Of a DNA stretch of 64,000 nucleotides, positions 1-6,850 are shown one piece after another. This stretch comes from Gordoniibacillus kamchatkensis (GTDB lineage Bacteria; Bacillota; Bacilli; Paenibacillales; NBRC-103111): positions 1 through 64,000 of the forward strand of contig NZ_JXAK01000006.1 of NCBI RefSeq assembly GCF_000829455.1. Direction: 5' to 3'. The notes beneath the pieces were generated by a model. The model saw only the letters and a list, made by a program, of their open reading frames with translations, did no database searches and had not been told where the DNA came from. How positions within the stretch are numbered: the stretch's first letter is position 1; every line of letters starts with the position of its first letter. The position numbers and the translations under genes are program-made.

Positions 1-88
1 CTTTCAAATAAGGCGGCCACTTCCCGCTCCAGCCGCACCACTCCGCATTCACCCACGGTTCGTTCAGCGGCGTGTAAAATCGGGCGAC
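1..88 (-). pseudogene. Fragment of a family-1-glycosidase-like gene at the contig edge
   Basis: Read on the minus strand, these bases give an open stretch of about 29 residues containing FYTPLNEPWVNAEWCGWSG. The NEP triplet in an aromatic, Trp-rich setting resembles the acid/base (T-x-NEP) region of family 1 glycosidases. Around base 75-90 it runs directly into the plus-strand coding sequence of sbcC, with no room for a gene end or a promoter. It is therefore a scrap, most likely joined to sbcC by misassembly or a read chimera rather than a real neighbour. The family assignment rests on this short motif only. Confidence 0.5.
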
Positions 89-705
89 GCCGCCCTCGAG
101 GCGCGCGCCAAGGCGGCGCAAGGCGCCGAGGAGCTGGCGGCGAAGCACGCCCGCTGGCAGCAGCTGGAGCTGCGCCGCAGCGAGCTGCAAACGCTTCTGG
201 CCCGGCTCGGCAAGTTGCAAACGGTGCTGCGCGGCAATGCGTTCGTGGAATTTCTCGCCGAGGAGCAGCTGACGCAAGTAAGCCGCGCCGCCTCCGAGCA
301 GCTCGGCCGCTTGACGCGCCAGCGCTACGCGCTGGAAGTCGACTCCGCAGGCGGCTTCGTCATCCGCGACGACGCCGGCGGCGGCGTCAGGCGGCCCGTC
401 ACGACGCTGTCCGGCGGCGAAACGTTCCTGACGTCGCTCGCGCTCGCGCTCGCCTTGTCGGCGCAAATCCAGCTCAAAGGCGAAGTGCCGCTCGAGTTCT
501 TTTTCCTCGACGAAGGGTTCGGCACACTTGACCCGGAGCTGCTTGAGACGGTGATTCATGCACTCGAGAAGCTTCACACCGACAAGCTCGCTGTCGGCGT
601 CATCTCGCACGTGCCCGAGCTGCGGGCCCGTTTGCCGCGCCGTCTTGTCGTCGAGCCGGCGGAGCGTCCGGACGCGGCAGCCGCGTGTTCCACGAGCGGT
701 TGTAG
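86..705 (+). CDS. sbcC: Exonuclease SbcC, C-terminal part (5' truncated, frameshift near the 3' end)
   Basis: This is the C-terminal ATPase half of SbcC, the SMC/Rad50-like subunit of the SbcCD nuclease that cleaves hairpins and DNA ends. The first ~45 residues are charged coiled coil. They are followed by the ABC signature TTLSGGETF, the Walker B stretch EFFFLDEGFGTLDPE and the H-loop VISHVPELR. Just after VVEPAERP the frame breaks: the next frame gives GRGSRVFHERL and a stop at 703-705, a typical SbcC ending. The uncorrected frame runs on to 748 with unrelated residues. One missing G at about 668-671 explains this. The N-terminal half lies outside the window. sbcD is not seen. Confidence 0.85.
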
Positions 706-773
706 CCAATCCCGCCTTATCGGCGTCAACGACGGGCGATGTGCATAAGTGCCGATGCCGCCTACCGGCACCC

Positions 774-1092
774 GAGCATGCTCGCCATCTTGGCCATAGC
801 AGGCTCCTGCGCCATGGCTGCCATAGCAGGCTCCTGCGCCATGGCTGCCATCACGGCACCCGGCACCGCGGCTGTGCCCGCCATCATGGCCACCTCGGCA
901 CCTTTGCTATGCTCGCTATCATGGCCATAGTAGGCTCCCGCACCGTGGCTGCCATCACGGCACCCTGCTTCTCGGCCGTGCCTGGCATAATGGCCACCGC
1001 GGCACCTTTGCTATGCTCGCCATCGTGGCCATAGCGAGCTCCCGCGCCATGGCTGCCATCGTGGCCACCGCGGCATCCGCGGCCGTGCCCGC
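774..1092. repeat. Low-complexity imperfect tandem repeat, GCCAT-rich
   Basis: Three imperfect copies of a roughly 90-125 bp unit begin near 774, 901 and 1005. They share ATGCTCGCcATC-TGGCCATAG, GGCTGCCATC and GTGGCCACCGCGGCA-type blocks. Inside the first copy a 27 bp unit (794-820) is duplicated exactly at 821-847. The minus strand reads Gly/His-rich (GGHDGSHGAGARYGHD) and the plus strand Ala-rich, but the frame changes from copy to copy and neither strand has a convincing ribosome site. I treat it as a non-coding or decayed repeat between sbcC and the flavoprotein gene. Confidence 0.6.
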
Positions 1093-1098
1093 CTACGA

Positions 1099-1152
1099 CA
1101 AAAGCCCCCGATCGCACGCGACTGCCGTCACGCCCCGATCGAGGGCTTTTTC
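1099..1152 (-). terminator. Intrinsic terminator after the flavoprotein gene
   Basis: The arms AAAAGCCCCCGATCG and CGATCGAGGGCTTTTT pair with one mismatch across a short loop. The hairpin lies just downstream of the minus-strand stop codon at 1184. T-runs on both sides could make it work in both directions. Confidence 0.7.
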
Positions 1153-1183
1153 CTGTATCCGAACTTTCCCGGCTACGCCGGCG

Positions 1184-2503
1184 TTACACGCCAACCGGAA
1201 CTTTCGCCGCTTCTTGCAAAATCATTTTCGCCACGCTGCGGGCGCTCGAGAACGCGCGCTCCGCCAGCTCGCCTTTGCCGACGCAGCCGTCGCCGCAAAA
1301 ATAAAACGGGACGTTTTCGACGCGGTTCGGCAGCAAGGCGTTGGAAGCGATATTTTTGACGCTGGCGACCATCGCTTTTTTCGACACCCGCTTGACGGCG
1401 ACCGCCTCGCGCCAGCCCGGGTAGTGCGTGTCGAACAGCGCCTCCATTTGCGCCGTCTTTTGCTCCAAATACGCTTTGCGCTCCTGTTCGCCCTCGAAGT
1501 TGTCGCTCAAATACGCGATCCCCTGCAGCAGCTGGCCGCCTTCGGGAACGAGCGTATGGTCCGTCGCCGACACGTCGGTGATGAACATTTTGTTGTCCAT
1601 GTCGCTGATGTAGCTGAACGGCCTGGCCACGACACGCTCGAGGCCGACATCGTAAACCATAACTTCCGTCGCCGTGTTCCCTTCGTAAGGCGCGACGAAC
1701 GGCTCCCATGCCGTCCCTTTCAGCAGCTTCACGACTTGCTGCACCGGCATCGCGAACACGACCCGGTCGAACTCCAGCTCGCGCGTCTTCGTCTGCAGCA
1801 CGAATTTGCGGTCTGCGTAGCGGATTCCGTCCACGCCTTCCTGCAGCGCCACTTCCCAGCGGCCCGACACGGCCAGCTTTTGGCGCAGCTGGTTCGTAAT
1901 GACGGCCCAGGAGCCGAGAATATAGTTGACCGGCCGCGAGGACAGGAACAGGTTGTGATAATAGTCGCTGATCACATGCCCCGGCACTTTGCGCGCCTCT
2001 TCCGGCGTAATGAAGAAATTCGAGCAGACGAGATGCTCCCACAGCTCTTTAACGTCTTCGTCCGCGTTCGATTCGGCCAAATAGTCGCCGAGCGTCGGAT
2101 AGTTTTTCAATTGGTGAATGTTGGCGATGATGGCCGTAATTTCTCCGACAAAACGGACCTTCTGCATCGTGCTCAGCAGCTCCGTTTTCATCAAATTGAT
2201 GAAATCGAGCGGCGCTTCCGTCAGCTGCCCGTGCTTCGCATACATGACGCGGCGTTTGTCGACCTGCTTCGACGAGAAAGACAGGCCGAGCTCGCGCTCC
2301 AAATTCGAAATCGTATGGCGGTCGATGCCGTAAATCGCATGCGCGCCGTAATTGAGCGTAAAGCCCGCTTTCTCATACGTAAAAGCCCGCCCCCCGAGCT
2401 GCGGGCTGCGCTCGAACAAAATTCCTTCGATCCCCGGGTGCTCGGACAAATAAGCGGCTGCGGTTAAACCCGCCAAGCCTCCGCCAATAATCGCTACTTT
2501 CAT
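1184..2503 (-). CDS. Phytoene-desaturase-like FAD-dependent oxidoreductase
   Basis: This 439-residue protein belongs to the FAD-dependent amine oxidase / phytoene desaturase superfamily. It opens with the dinucleotide-binding motif VAIIGGGLAGLTAAAYL (residues 3-19), followed by FERSPQLGGRAFT, the usual second FAD motif. It closes with FYFCGDGCVGKGELAERAF, matching the C-terminal FAD-contact region. The substrate is unknown: carotenoid genes are not present nearby. Its own start is well marked, with AAGGAGGT seven bases before the ATG. The frame nevertheless continues upstream without a stop into a TetR regulator, so it may be made alone, as a fusion, or both. Confidence 0.85.
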   Translation of the reverse strand: MKVAIIGGGLAGLTAAAYLSEHPGIEGILFERSPQLGGRAFTYEKAGFTLNYGAHAIYGIDRHTISNLERELGLSFSSKQVDKRRVMYAKHGQLTEAPLDFINLMKTELLSTMQKVRFVGEITAIIANIHQLKNYPTLGDYLAESNADEDVKELWEHLVCSNFFITPEEARKVPGHVISDYYHNLFLSSRPVNYILGSWAVITNQLRQKLAVSGRWEVALQEGVDGIRYADRKFVLQTKTRELEFDRVVFAMPVQQVVKLLKGTAWEPFVAPYEGNTATEVMVYDVGLERVVARPFSYISDMDNKMFITDVSATDHTLVPEGGQLLQGIAYLSDNFEGEQERKAYLEQKTAQMEALFDTHYPGWREAVAVKRVSKKAMVASVKNIASNALLPNRVENVPFYFCGDGCVGKGELAERAFSSARSVAKMILQEAAKVPVGV

Positions 2504-3112
2504 CGTAGTTACCTCCTTCATCGTACGCCAAGGTTCCCAATCGCTTCCAGGCTGATCGGCACGCAACCCGGCCCAAGCCCAGCCCAAATTGCTTTTCAGC
2601 ATTTCCGTCAAATCGGCGTCTTCCTGCCCGTGCGTGCACCAGGCGAGCAGCGTGCCGGCGTACACCGTCACGAGCAGTTCCACCTTGCGCTCGTCCGGCA
2701 GCCAGTGCAGCAAGCTTTCCGCAAGCGCGTCCAGCTCGCGCGGCCGCCGCGAACCGCCTTCCCCTTGCTGCAGGGAAAGGAACATGATGCTGCGGGCCAG
2801 CTTCGGATAACGGCTTATATTCGACGCTAAGTCTATAAACAAACGGTTGATATGCGACTCCAGCGACGTTACTTGCGACGGCGGCTGCTTCAGCCATGCT
2901 TCGATAATTCTTCTCTGCCTTCCGCCGACCTCGTCCAAAATATCCTCTTTGCTGTTGAAATAATGGTAAAAAGTCCCTTTCGATATGTTGGCGCGGGCAA
3001 TAATATCGTCGACGGACACTTGCTCGAAGCCGCGTTCTACGAACATTTGCAGCGCGGTTTCGAGCACGGTGTCCCGCTTTTTGCGGGTTGTCGCTCGCAT
3101 GAACGGACCCAT
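1184..3112 (-). CDS. TetR-family regulator read in frame into the flavoprotein (642 aa fusion frame)
   Basis: Residues 1-203 form a complete TetR-family repressor. The N-terminal helix-turn-helix lies around residues 12-60 (VSVDDIIARANISKGTFYHYF) and a helical ligand domain ends near residue 195. There is no stop codon between it and the flavoprotein: EPWRTMKEVTT leads directly to the flavoprotein's initial Met. The start ATG at 3112 has GGAGGT five bases upstream. The gene sits behind a strong double palindrome that overlaps its -35 region, so autorepression is likely. Either this is a true one-component sensor-enzyme, or the regulator gene has lost its stop (mutation or base-call error). 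The internal ribosome site favours two products at least in part. Confidence 0.75.
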   Translation of the reverse strand: MGPFMRATTRKKRDTVLETALQMFVERGFEQVSVDDIIARANISKGTFYHYFNSKEDILDEVGGRQRRIIEAWLKQPPSQVTSLESHINRLFIDLASNISRYPKLARSIMFLSLQQGEGGSRRPRELDALAESLLHWLPDERKVELLVTVYAGTLLAWCTHGQEDADLTEMLKSNLGWAWAGLRADQPGSDWEPWRTMKEVTTMKVAIIGGGLAGLTAAAYLSEHPGIEGILFERSPQLGGRAFTYEKAGFTLNYGAHAIYGIDRHTISNLERELGLSFSSKQVDKRRVMYAKHGQLTEAPLDFINLMKTELLSTMQKVRFVGEITAIIANIHQLKNYPTLGDYLAESNADEDVKELWEHLVCSNFFITPEEARKVPGHVISDYYHNLFLSSRPVNYILGSWAVITNQLRQKLAVSGRWEVALQEGVDGIRYADRKFVLQTKTRELEFDRVVFAMPVQQVVKLLKGTAWEPFVAPYEGNTATEVMVYDVGLERVVARPFSYISDMDNKMFITDVSATDHTLVPEGGQLLQGIAYLSDNFEGEQERKAYLEQKTAQMEALFDTHYPGWREAVAVKRVSKKAMVASVKNIASNALLPNRVENVPFYFCGDGCVGKGELAERAFSSARSVAKMILQEAAKVPVGV

Positions 3113-3151
3113 AAGCTACCTCCTGCCGCAGTATCGCTGCTTCTCTTGTTT

Positions 3152-3180
3152 AGTATATGCCAAAATCGACTGGCAGTCTA
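3152..3180 (-). promoter_or_regulatory. Promoter of the TetR-flavoprotein gene
   Basis: On the minus strand TAGACT (3175-3180) and TATACT (3152-3157) are separated by 17 bp. The -35 box lies inside the left arm of the palindrome at 3162-3207, so a repressor bound there would block RNA polymerase. Confidence 0.6.
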
Positions 3181-3207
3181 CGTTAAAATAGACTGCCAGT
3201 CGATTTT
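3162..3207. promoter_or_regulatory. Double palindromic operator, probably of the TetR regulator
   Basis: Two 19 bp arms (3162-3180 and 3189-3207) form a perfect inverted repeat around the spacer CGTTAAAA. Each arm also contains its own dyad, GACTGGCAGTC or GACTGCCAGTC. The site therefore offers two near-identical dimer sites, as expected for a TetR protein binding as paired dimers. It covers the promoter of the adjacent regulator gene. Confidence 0.75.
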
Positions 3208-3325
3208 CCGCCATAGCCTGCCTAATGCGTTTCGGTCACGGCTGTTGTCCGTGCGGACGAGCCTATTTTTGCCCGCACGGTGGCCGTTTGCCCCGGTTTG
3301 AATATGGTATCGTAGGAGGTGTCGA

Positions 3326-3624
3326 TTGAGTATGACAAGAGATGACGTGCTTTCACTGTGCATGAGCCATATGCATCGTTACGTCGGCGTGCATACTGCG
3401 AACGGAGCGTTTCACGACGGGATCGTAGAAAGCGTGGACGAAACGCATTTGTATTTGGCGGTGCCGATCGGGTGTGAAGGGGAGGACCATCACCGCGCTT
3501 TTTTCGGCCCGTATTGGGGCGGTTACTACCCGTACGGGTACGGATTTTCCCGCGGCGACGTTTCTTCCGCCGCGCGCTGCCGCTCGCCGCTTTGCTCGGC
3601 CTGTCTCTGCTGCCTTATTATTGA
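3326..3624 (+). CDS. Small protein with Tyr/Gly-rich centre and hydrophobic tail (frameshift)
   Basis: The N-terminal ~65 residues (MSMTRDDVLSLCMSHMHRYV onward) read well and lead into FFGPYWGGYYPYGYG. The frame then fails at the T-run 3544-3547. Adding one T restores FFPRRRFFRRALPLAALLGL and the tail SLLPYY with a stop at 3622-3624. The result is about 99 residues ending in an Arg-rich, membrane-seeking helix. Small Bacillales proteins with this Tyr-rich/Arg/LPLAALL pattern exist, but I know no function. AGGAGGT at 3314-3320 supports the TTG start at 3326; ATG 3332 is an alternative. Confidence 0.6.
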
Positions 3625-3661
3625 CGAACGCGGTCTCAAGTCCTCCGGTCCGTTCGCTGCG

Positions 3662-3694
3662 GCTTCCCGCCAGGCGGGAAGCTTCTTCTCTTTT
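3662..3694 (+). terminator. Intrinsic terminator
   Basis: GCTTCCCGCC (3662-3671) and GGCGGGAAGC (3673-3682) form a perfect 10 bp stem, followed by TTCTTCTCTTTT. It ends the small gene upstream and precedes the HIT gene. Confidence 0.8.
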
Positions 3695-3784
3695 GCGGGC
3701 AGTTAGCGGGGCGCTTGTACGGCGCAGCTGTAATCGCTATTATTAAAGGTAACAAATCCCACCCTCCGGAGGTACATAGCGATT

Positions 3785-4132
3785 ATGGACTGCATATTTT
3801 GCAAAATTATCGAAGGCGCGATTCCATCGAGCAAAATATACGAAACGGACAACGTTCTCGTCTTCCGCGACATTCAGCCGGCCGCGCCCGTACATGCCTT
3901 GATCATCCCAAAAAAGCACATCGCCTCGATGAACGACGCCAAGGACGGCGATTTCGCCCTGCTTGGCGAGGTGCTGGCGGCGGCGCAGCATACCGCGCAA
4001 GAGCTCGGAGTTGCGGACAGCGGCTACCGGCTTATCAACAACTGCGGGGCGGATGGCGGACAAGTCGTTTTCCACATTCATTTCCACCTGCTTGGCGGCG
4101 AGAAGCTCGGTCCGCTCAACGCCAAAGCGTAG
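3785..4132 (+). CDS. HIT-family nucleotide hydrolase
   Basis: This 115-residue histidine-triad protein belongs to the Hint branch, which hydrolyses purine nucleoside phosphoramidates and related adenylates in the cytosol. The triad is HIHFH (H97, H99, H101), preceded by the usual VVF. The N-terminal C3 and C6 fit the zinc-binding C-x2-C seen in many bacterial Hint proteins. The length is normal. The start ATG has CCGGAGG about 11-16 bases upstream. It stands alone between a terminator and the rpsU promoter, so it is probably monocistronic. Confidence 0.92.
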   Translation: MDCIFCKIIEGAIPSSKIYETDNVLVFRDIQPAAPVHALIIPKKHIASMNDAKDGDFALLGEVLAAAQHTAQELGVADSGYRLINNCGADGGQVVFHIHFHLLGGEKLGPLNAKA

Positions 4133-4168
4133 CAGAAGCCGCGCCCCATTGGTAAAGATGGGCATAAG

Positions 4169-4198
4169 TTGACACCCTCTTTCTGGATAACATATAAT
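4169..4198 (+). promoter_or_regulatory. Consensus sigma-A promoter of rpsU
   Basis: TTGACA (4169-4174) and TATAAT (4193-4198) are both perfect and are separated by 18 bp. The leader to rpsU is about 55 bases. Confidence 0.85.
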
Positions 4199-4258
4199 GA
4201 GGGTTGATGATCCGCTTTGTCTTGTCTTGGACGGTCTGTTCGGAGGGAGGGAAAACTG

Positions 4259-4432
4259 GTGTCAGAAACTCGAGTTCGCAAAAATGAAACTATAGATGCT
4301 GCACTTCGTCGCTTTAAGCGCTCCATCGCGAAGGATGGCGTGCTCGCGGAAGTGAAGAAACGCAAGCATTACGAGAAGCCTAGCGTGAAGCGTAAGAAGA
4401 AGTCCGAGGCTGCTCGCAAGAGAAAGTTCTAG
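4259..4432 (+). CDS. rpsU: 30S ribosomal protein S21
   Basis: The 57-residue basic protein [20 protein letters not shown]... ending in [12 protein letters not shown] is S21 of the small ribosomal subunit. The GTG at 4259 is chosen because it gives the family length and has GGAGGGAGGG eight bases upstream; an in-frame ATG at 4217 would add an unrelated leader. It is followed after 14 bases by yqeY, the same order as in Bacillus subtilis, and both are driven by the strong promoter at 4169. Confidence 0.97.
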   Translation: MSETRVRKNETIDAALRRFKRSIAKDGVLAEVKKRKHYEKPSVKRKKKSEAARKRKF

Positions 4433-4446
4433 GAGGCCCTCGATCG

Positions 4447-4890
4447 ATGAGCTTGAGCGAGCGTTTGAACGAAGATATGAAGCAAGCGATGAAGACACAA
4501 GACAAGTTTAAACTCTCCGTCATCCGAATGGTTCGCGCCGCGATTAAAAATATTGAAATCGATACGAAGAGAACCCTCGACGATAACGAAGTGCTTGATG
4601 TCCTTGGTCGCGAGATCAAACAACGCAAAGATTCCCTCCAGGAATTCGAAAAAGCAGGCCGCGACGACTTGGCTGAAACTGTAAAGGCGGAAATTGCCGT
4701 CCTGAACGAGTACATGCCGCAGCAGCTTACCGAGGAAGAAGTCAAGGCGATCGTACAGCAGACCATCCAAGAGACCGGTGCTTCTTCCAAAGCGGACATG
4801 GGCAAAGTGATGGGCGCCCTGATGCCGAAAGTGAAGGGACGAGCGGACGGGAAACTGGTTAACCAGCTCGTGCAACAACTGCTTGCTTAA
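4447..4890 (+). CDS. yqeY: GatB/YqeY-domain protein
   Basis: This 147-residue, largely helical cytosolic protein is YqeY. It resembles the tRNA-binding tail of the GatB amidotransferase subunit. Recognisable parts are the N-terminal MSLSERLNEDMKQAMKTQDK and the C-terminal DMGKVMGALMPKVKGRADGK, the GatB/YqeY signature. Its exact role is not established; tRNA binding is presumed. AGGAGG lies about ten bases before the ATG. It is the second gene of the rpsU operon and is closed by a terminator at 4911. Confidence 0.95.
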   Translation: MSLSERLNEDMKQAMKTQDKFKLSVIRMVRAAIKNIEIDTKRTLDDNEVLDVLGREIKQRKDSLQEFEKAGRDDLAETVKAEIAVLNEYMPQQLTEEEVKAIVQQTIQETGASSKADMGKVMGALMPKVKGRADGKLVNQLVQQLLA

Positions 4891-4910
4891 TGTGAAATTT
4901 TGACCCGAAT

Positions 4911-4958
4911 AAGAGCCTCCGATTCCACCTGATTAGTGGTTTCGGAGGTTCTTTCTTT
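4911..4958 (+). terminator. Terminator of rpsU-yqeY
   Basis: CCTCCGA-TTCCAC and GTGG-TTTCGGAGG pair around CTGATTA and are followed by TTCTTTCTTT. The rest of the gap to 5110 shows nothing I can name. Confidence 0.8.
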
Positions 4959-5110
4959 GTCTTTGCTGCCCACCAATCTGTTGGGGTTTATTCCAGCCCT
5001 ATAATTGAAAGTGTCCGGATAAGAGACGTCGGGGATGCGCGAATAGAACAAACGGAATTTGGGCGCCGGCGATGACGAAATCGATCAAGGCCAAATGGGC
5101 TTCTCTTCTG

Positions 5111-5782
5111 TTAGCCGCTTCTGTCTTGCGCGGCGTTAAGCACGTAGCGCGTCGTCCGCTTTTGCTGCTTGGCCGGCTGCAGCGCTCCCGCCAACTCGAA
5201 CCGCTTCAACCATTTTGCCGCGGTGCGCGGGTGGGTGCCTAGTCCGGAAGTCAAATCCGCGGGACGAACGCTTCCTCCTTGCTGCAGAGCGATCCGTGTC
5301 ACCTGCTGCAACCGCCGCTGCCAAACGTCATCGAAGGCGCCGCCGGCCGCTGTTTGGGCGAGCGACCACCAATGGCCGATCGCCTGCTTGAGCTGGCGCT
5401 GGCAGACGAGCGGACGCTGCAGCACTTGGGAGGCCGAGAACCGCAGCAGCAGCCAACCCGACAGGACGAGATCGTTTTGGCGCATCAGGTGATCGTCGAA
5501 ATCCCCGGGCGTAATGTCGCGGGCGTGCGTCGTAAAACCGTCGATTTCGATGACCAGCTTCATCCCGTTCCGGATATAGACAAAATCGGCGAAGCGCTGG
5601 CCTCCTTTGAAATCTTTAAACGGATATTCCGCCTTCAGCCCTGCAAAATCGTACTGGAACGCCGGCCCCCACACTTGCTCGAGGAAGGCTAATTCGGACT
5701 TTCCCAGCTTTGCCCGGAACGAGCCGTTCAGCGCAGCGTCTCTTTCGAATTGAGTTACAAACTGTTGGACTAAAACGTTCAT
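5111..5782 (-). CDS. DUF559-like endonuclease-fold protein with C-terminal DNA-binding tail
   Basis: This 223-residue protein has a PD-(D/E)XK-like core of the DUF559/Vsr type. RFADFVYIRNGMKLVIEIDGF supplies D and E-x-D/G around residues 80-100, followed by the charged stretch DDHLMRQNDLVLSGWLLLRF typical of the fold. The last ~75 residues (IALQQGGSVRPADL through the Lys/Arg-rich KQQKRTT) look like a winged helix. The start at 5782 follows GGGAGG; an earlier in-frame ATG would place the leader hairpin inside the gene. No methylase or other restriction partner lies nearby. Its natural target is unknown. Confidence 0.65.
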   Translation of the reverse strand: MNVLVQQFVTQFERDAALNGSFRAKLGKSELAFLEQVWGPAFQYDFAGLKAEYPFKDFKGGQRFADFVYIRNGMKLVIEIDGFTTHARDITPGDFDDHLMRQNDLVLSGWLLLRFSASQVLQRPLVCQRQLKQAIGHWWSLAQTAAGGAFDDVWQRRLQQVTRIALQQGGSVRPADLTSGLGTHPRTAAKWLKRFELAGALQPAKQQKRTTRYVLNAAQDRSG

Positions 5783-5806
5783 GATCAAACCTCCCGGCTG
5801 CCACGG

Positions 5807-5857
5807 ACAAAAAAACACCCCGAATCTGCGCCGTAAAGGACGCAAATACTGGGGTGT
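5807..5857 (-). promoter_or_regulatory. Leader terminator (attenuator) before the DUF559-like gene
   Basis: On the minus strand ACACCCC (5857-5851) pairs with GGGGTGT (5821-5815), with an inner TTTGCGTCC/GGCGCAGA stem, and is followed by seven Ts. It lies about 25-75 bases before the start codon. A promoter candidate sits further upstream, so the hairpin must be passed for the gene to be expressed. Confidence 0.6.
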
Positions 5858-5886
5858 GCTTCACTCCGCGAGTTGGATTTGGGTTT

Positions 5887-5916
5887 ATTTTACAATGGAA
5901 TGGAGGGAAGAGGCAA
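5887..5916 (-). promoter_or_regulatory. Candidate promoter of the DUF559-like gene
   Basis: On the minus strand TTGCCT (5911-5916) and TAAAAT (5887-5892) are spaced by 18 bp, upstream of the leader hairpin. Confidence 0.4.
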
Positions 5917-6160
5917 GCGGAATCTTTATGTACTTGTCATGTCGGGTCGCTCGTTATAGGTCCGGGATGAGGGAATAATGACACGCACACAGGTGCCGCG
6001 CGGCAAATTGAGCCTAAAATTGGGATATATCGCTGGGGGAGATGCTTTATAGTGGAAATAGAGCTTAATTAAAAGCCGATTTTACGGTTTCAAGGATCGA
6101 TATGGAGAGCGAAATTAAATTGCTTACAATCCCGAAAGTTGAATTTTTGGCAATTCTATG

Positions 6161-6446
6161 CCTGATCAAGTGCATTAACGACCATATTCTTAAATTACGG
6201 ACCCCGCAGACGTTGTTTAACCGAGTTTCATTGAAAAATCGGCTCATAAGACCTCGCTGACCAAACGAGGGAACTTTGGTCGTTGTATAAAGAAACTTAG
6301 GTCGCTAAACGTGTGTTTGGACTTTTCCTGCTTTATTTGTGAACGGAAGTACGTTAATCAGCGAACTTGTTCCAAATTGCGATTTTTGAAAGCTAAAACA
6401 CAGTTGTCGACCGGTCGAGCAAGCAAGCGTTCCTGGCTATACGGTC
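6161..6446. repeat. ~290 bp direct repeat, copy 1
   Basis: This is the first of two adjacent copies that begin with CCTGATCAA and stay similar over nearly their whole length. The region is visibly more AT-rich than the genes around it and has no plausible coding frame. It contains the hairpin GACCAAA...TTTGGTC and a CCTCG/CGAGG stem (6252-6256 with 6266-6270). The surrounding 5,917-7,004 stretch holds no gene. Confidence 0.85.
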
Positions 6447-6741
6447 CCTGATCAACCTGAACAGGTGCTTTAATGACCATATTCTCAAATTACGGACCCC
6501 GCAGACGTTGTTTAACCGAGTTTCACTGAAAAATCGGCTCATAAGACTTCGCTGACCAAACGAAGGAACTTTGGTCGTTGTTTAAAGAAACTTAGGTCGC
6601 TAAACGTGTGTATGGACTTTTCCTGCTTTATTTGCGAACGGAAATGCGTTAATCAGCGAACTTGTTCCAATTCGTAATTTTGATAGCTTAAAACGCAGTT
6701 GTCGACCGGTCGATCGAGCAATCGCTCCCGGATATGCGGTC
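6447..6741. repeat. ~290 bp direct repeat, copy 2
   Basis: This second copy lies directly after the first, and a third CCTGATCAA at 6742 marks the start of another, missing unit. Compared with copy 1, the stem at 6547-6551/6561-6565 reads CTTCG/CGAAG, so one C-G pair has become T-A and pairing is kept. A palindromic TCGACCGGTCGA is present near the end of both copies. Confidence 0.85.
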
Positions 6742-6814
6742 CCTGATCAACGCCCACCACCCGCGCAACGCACCAACCTACCAACCCACCGACCCACGCC
6801 AACAACTCAACAAA

Positions 6815-6850
6815 CCCACCACCCCACAAACCCACCACCCCACAAACCCA
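6815..6850 (-). repeat. Low-complexity C-rich tract with G-quadruplex potential
   Basis: The plus strand from about 6755 to 6870 is made of CCCACC/CAAACCC units. The minus strand therefore carries at least five runs of three or four G separated by four to five bases (GGGTTTGTGGGGTGGTGGG and so on), which meets the usual G-quadruplex pattern. It lies in the gap before yqfC. Confidence 0.55.

Noticed and set aside
774-1092. Possible CRISPR-like array
   Set aside because: The repeats are adjacent, diverged and differ in length. There are no regular spacers and no cas genes.
1013-2467. 484-residue plus-strand open frame opposite the flavoprotein
   Set aside because: It is an antisense shadow. 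It begins in the low-complexity repeat and has no recognisable domain.
1184-2503. Carotenoid biosynthesis cluster
   Set aside because: Only one desaturase-like protein is present. No phytoene synthase or other carotenoid gene lies nearby, so the pathway cannot be inferred.
6653-6838. Gly/Val/Trp-rich minus-strand open frame of 61 residues
   Set aside because: It is a translation of the CCCACC low-complexity tract, with no start signals.
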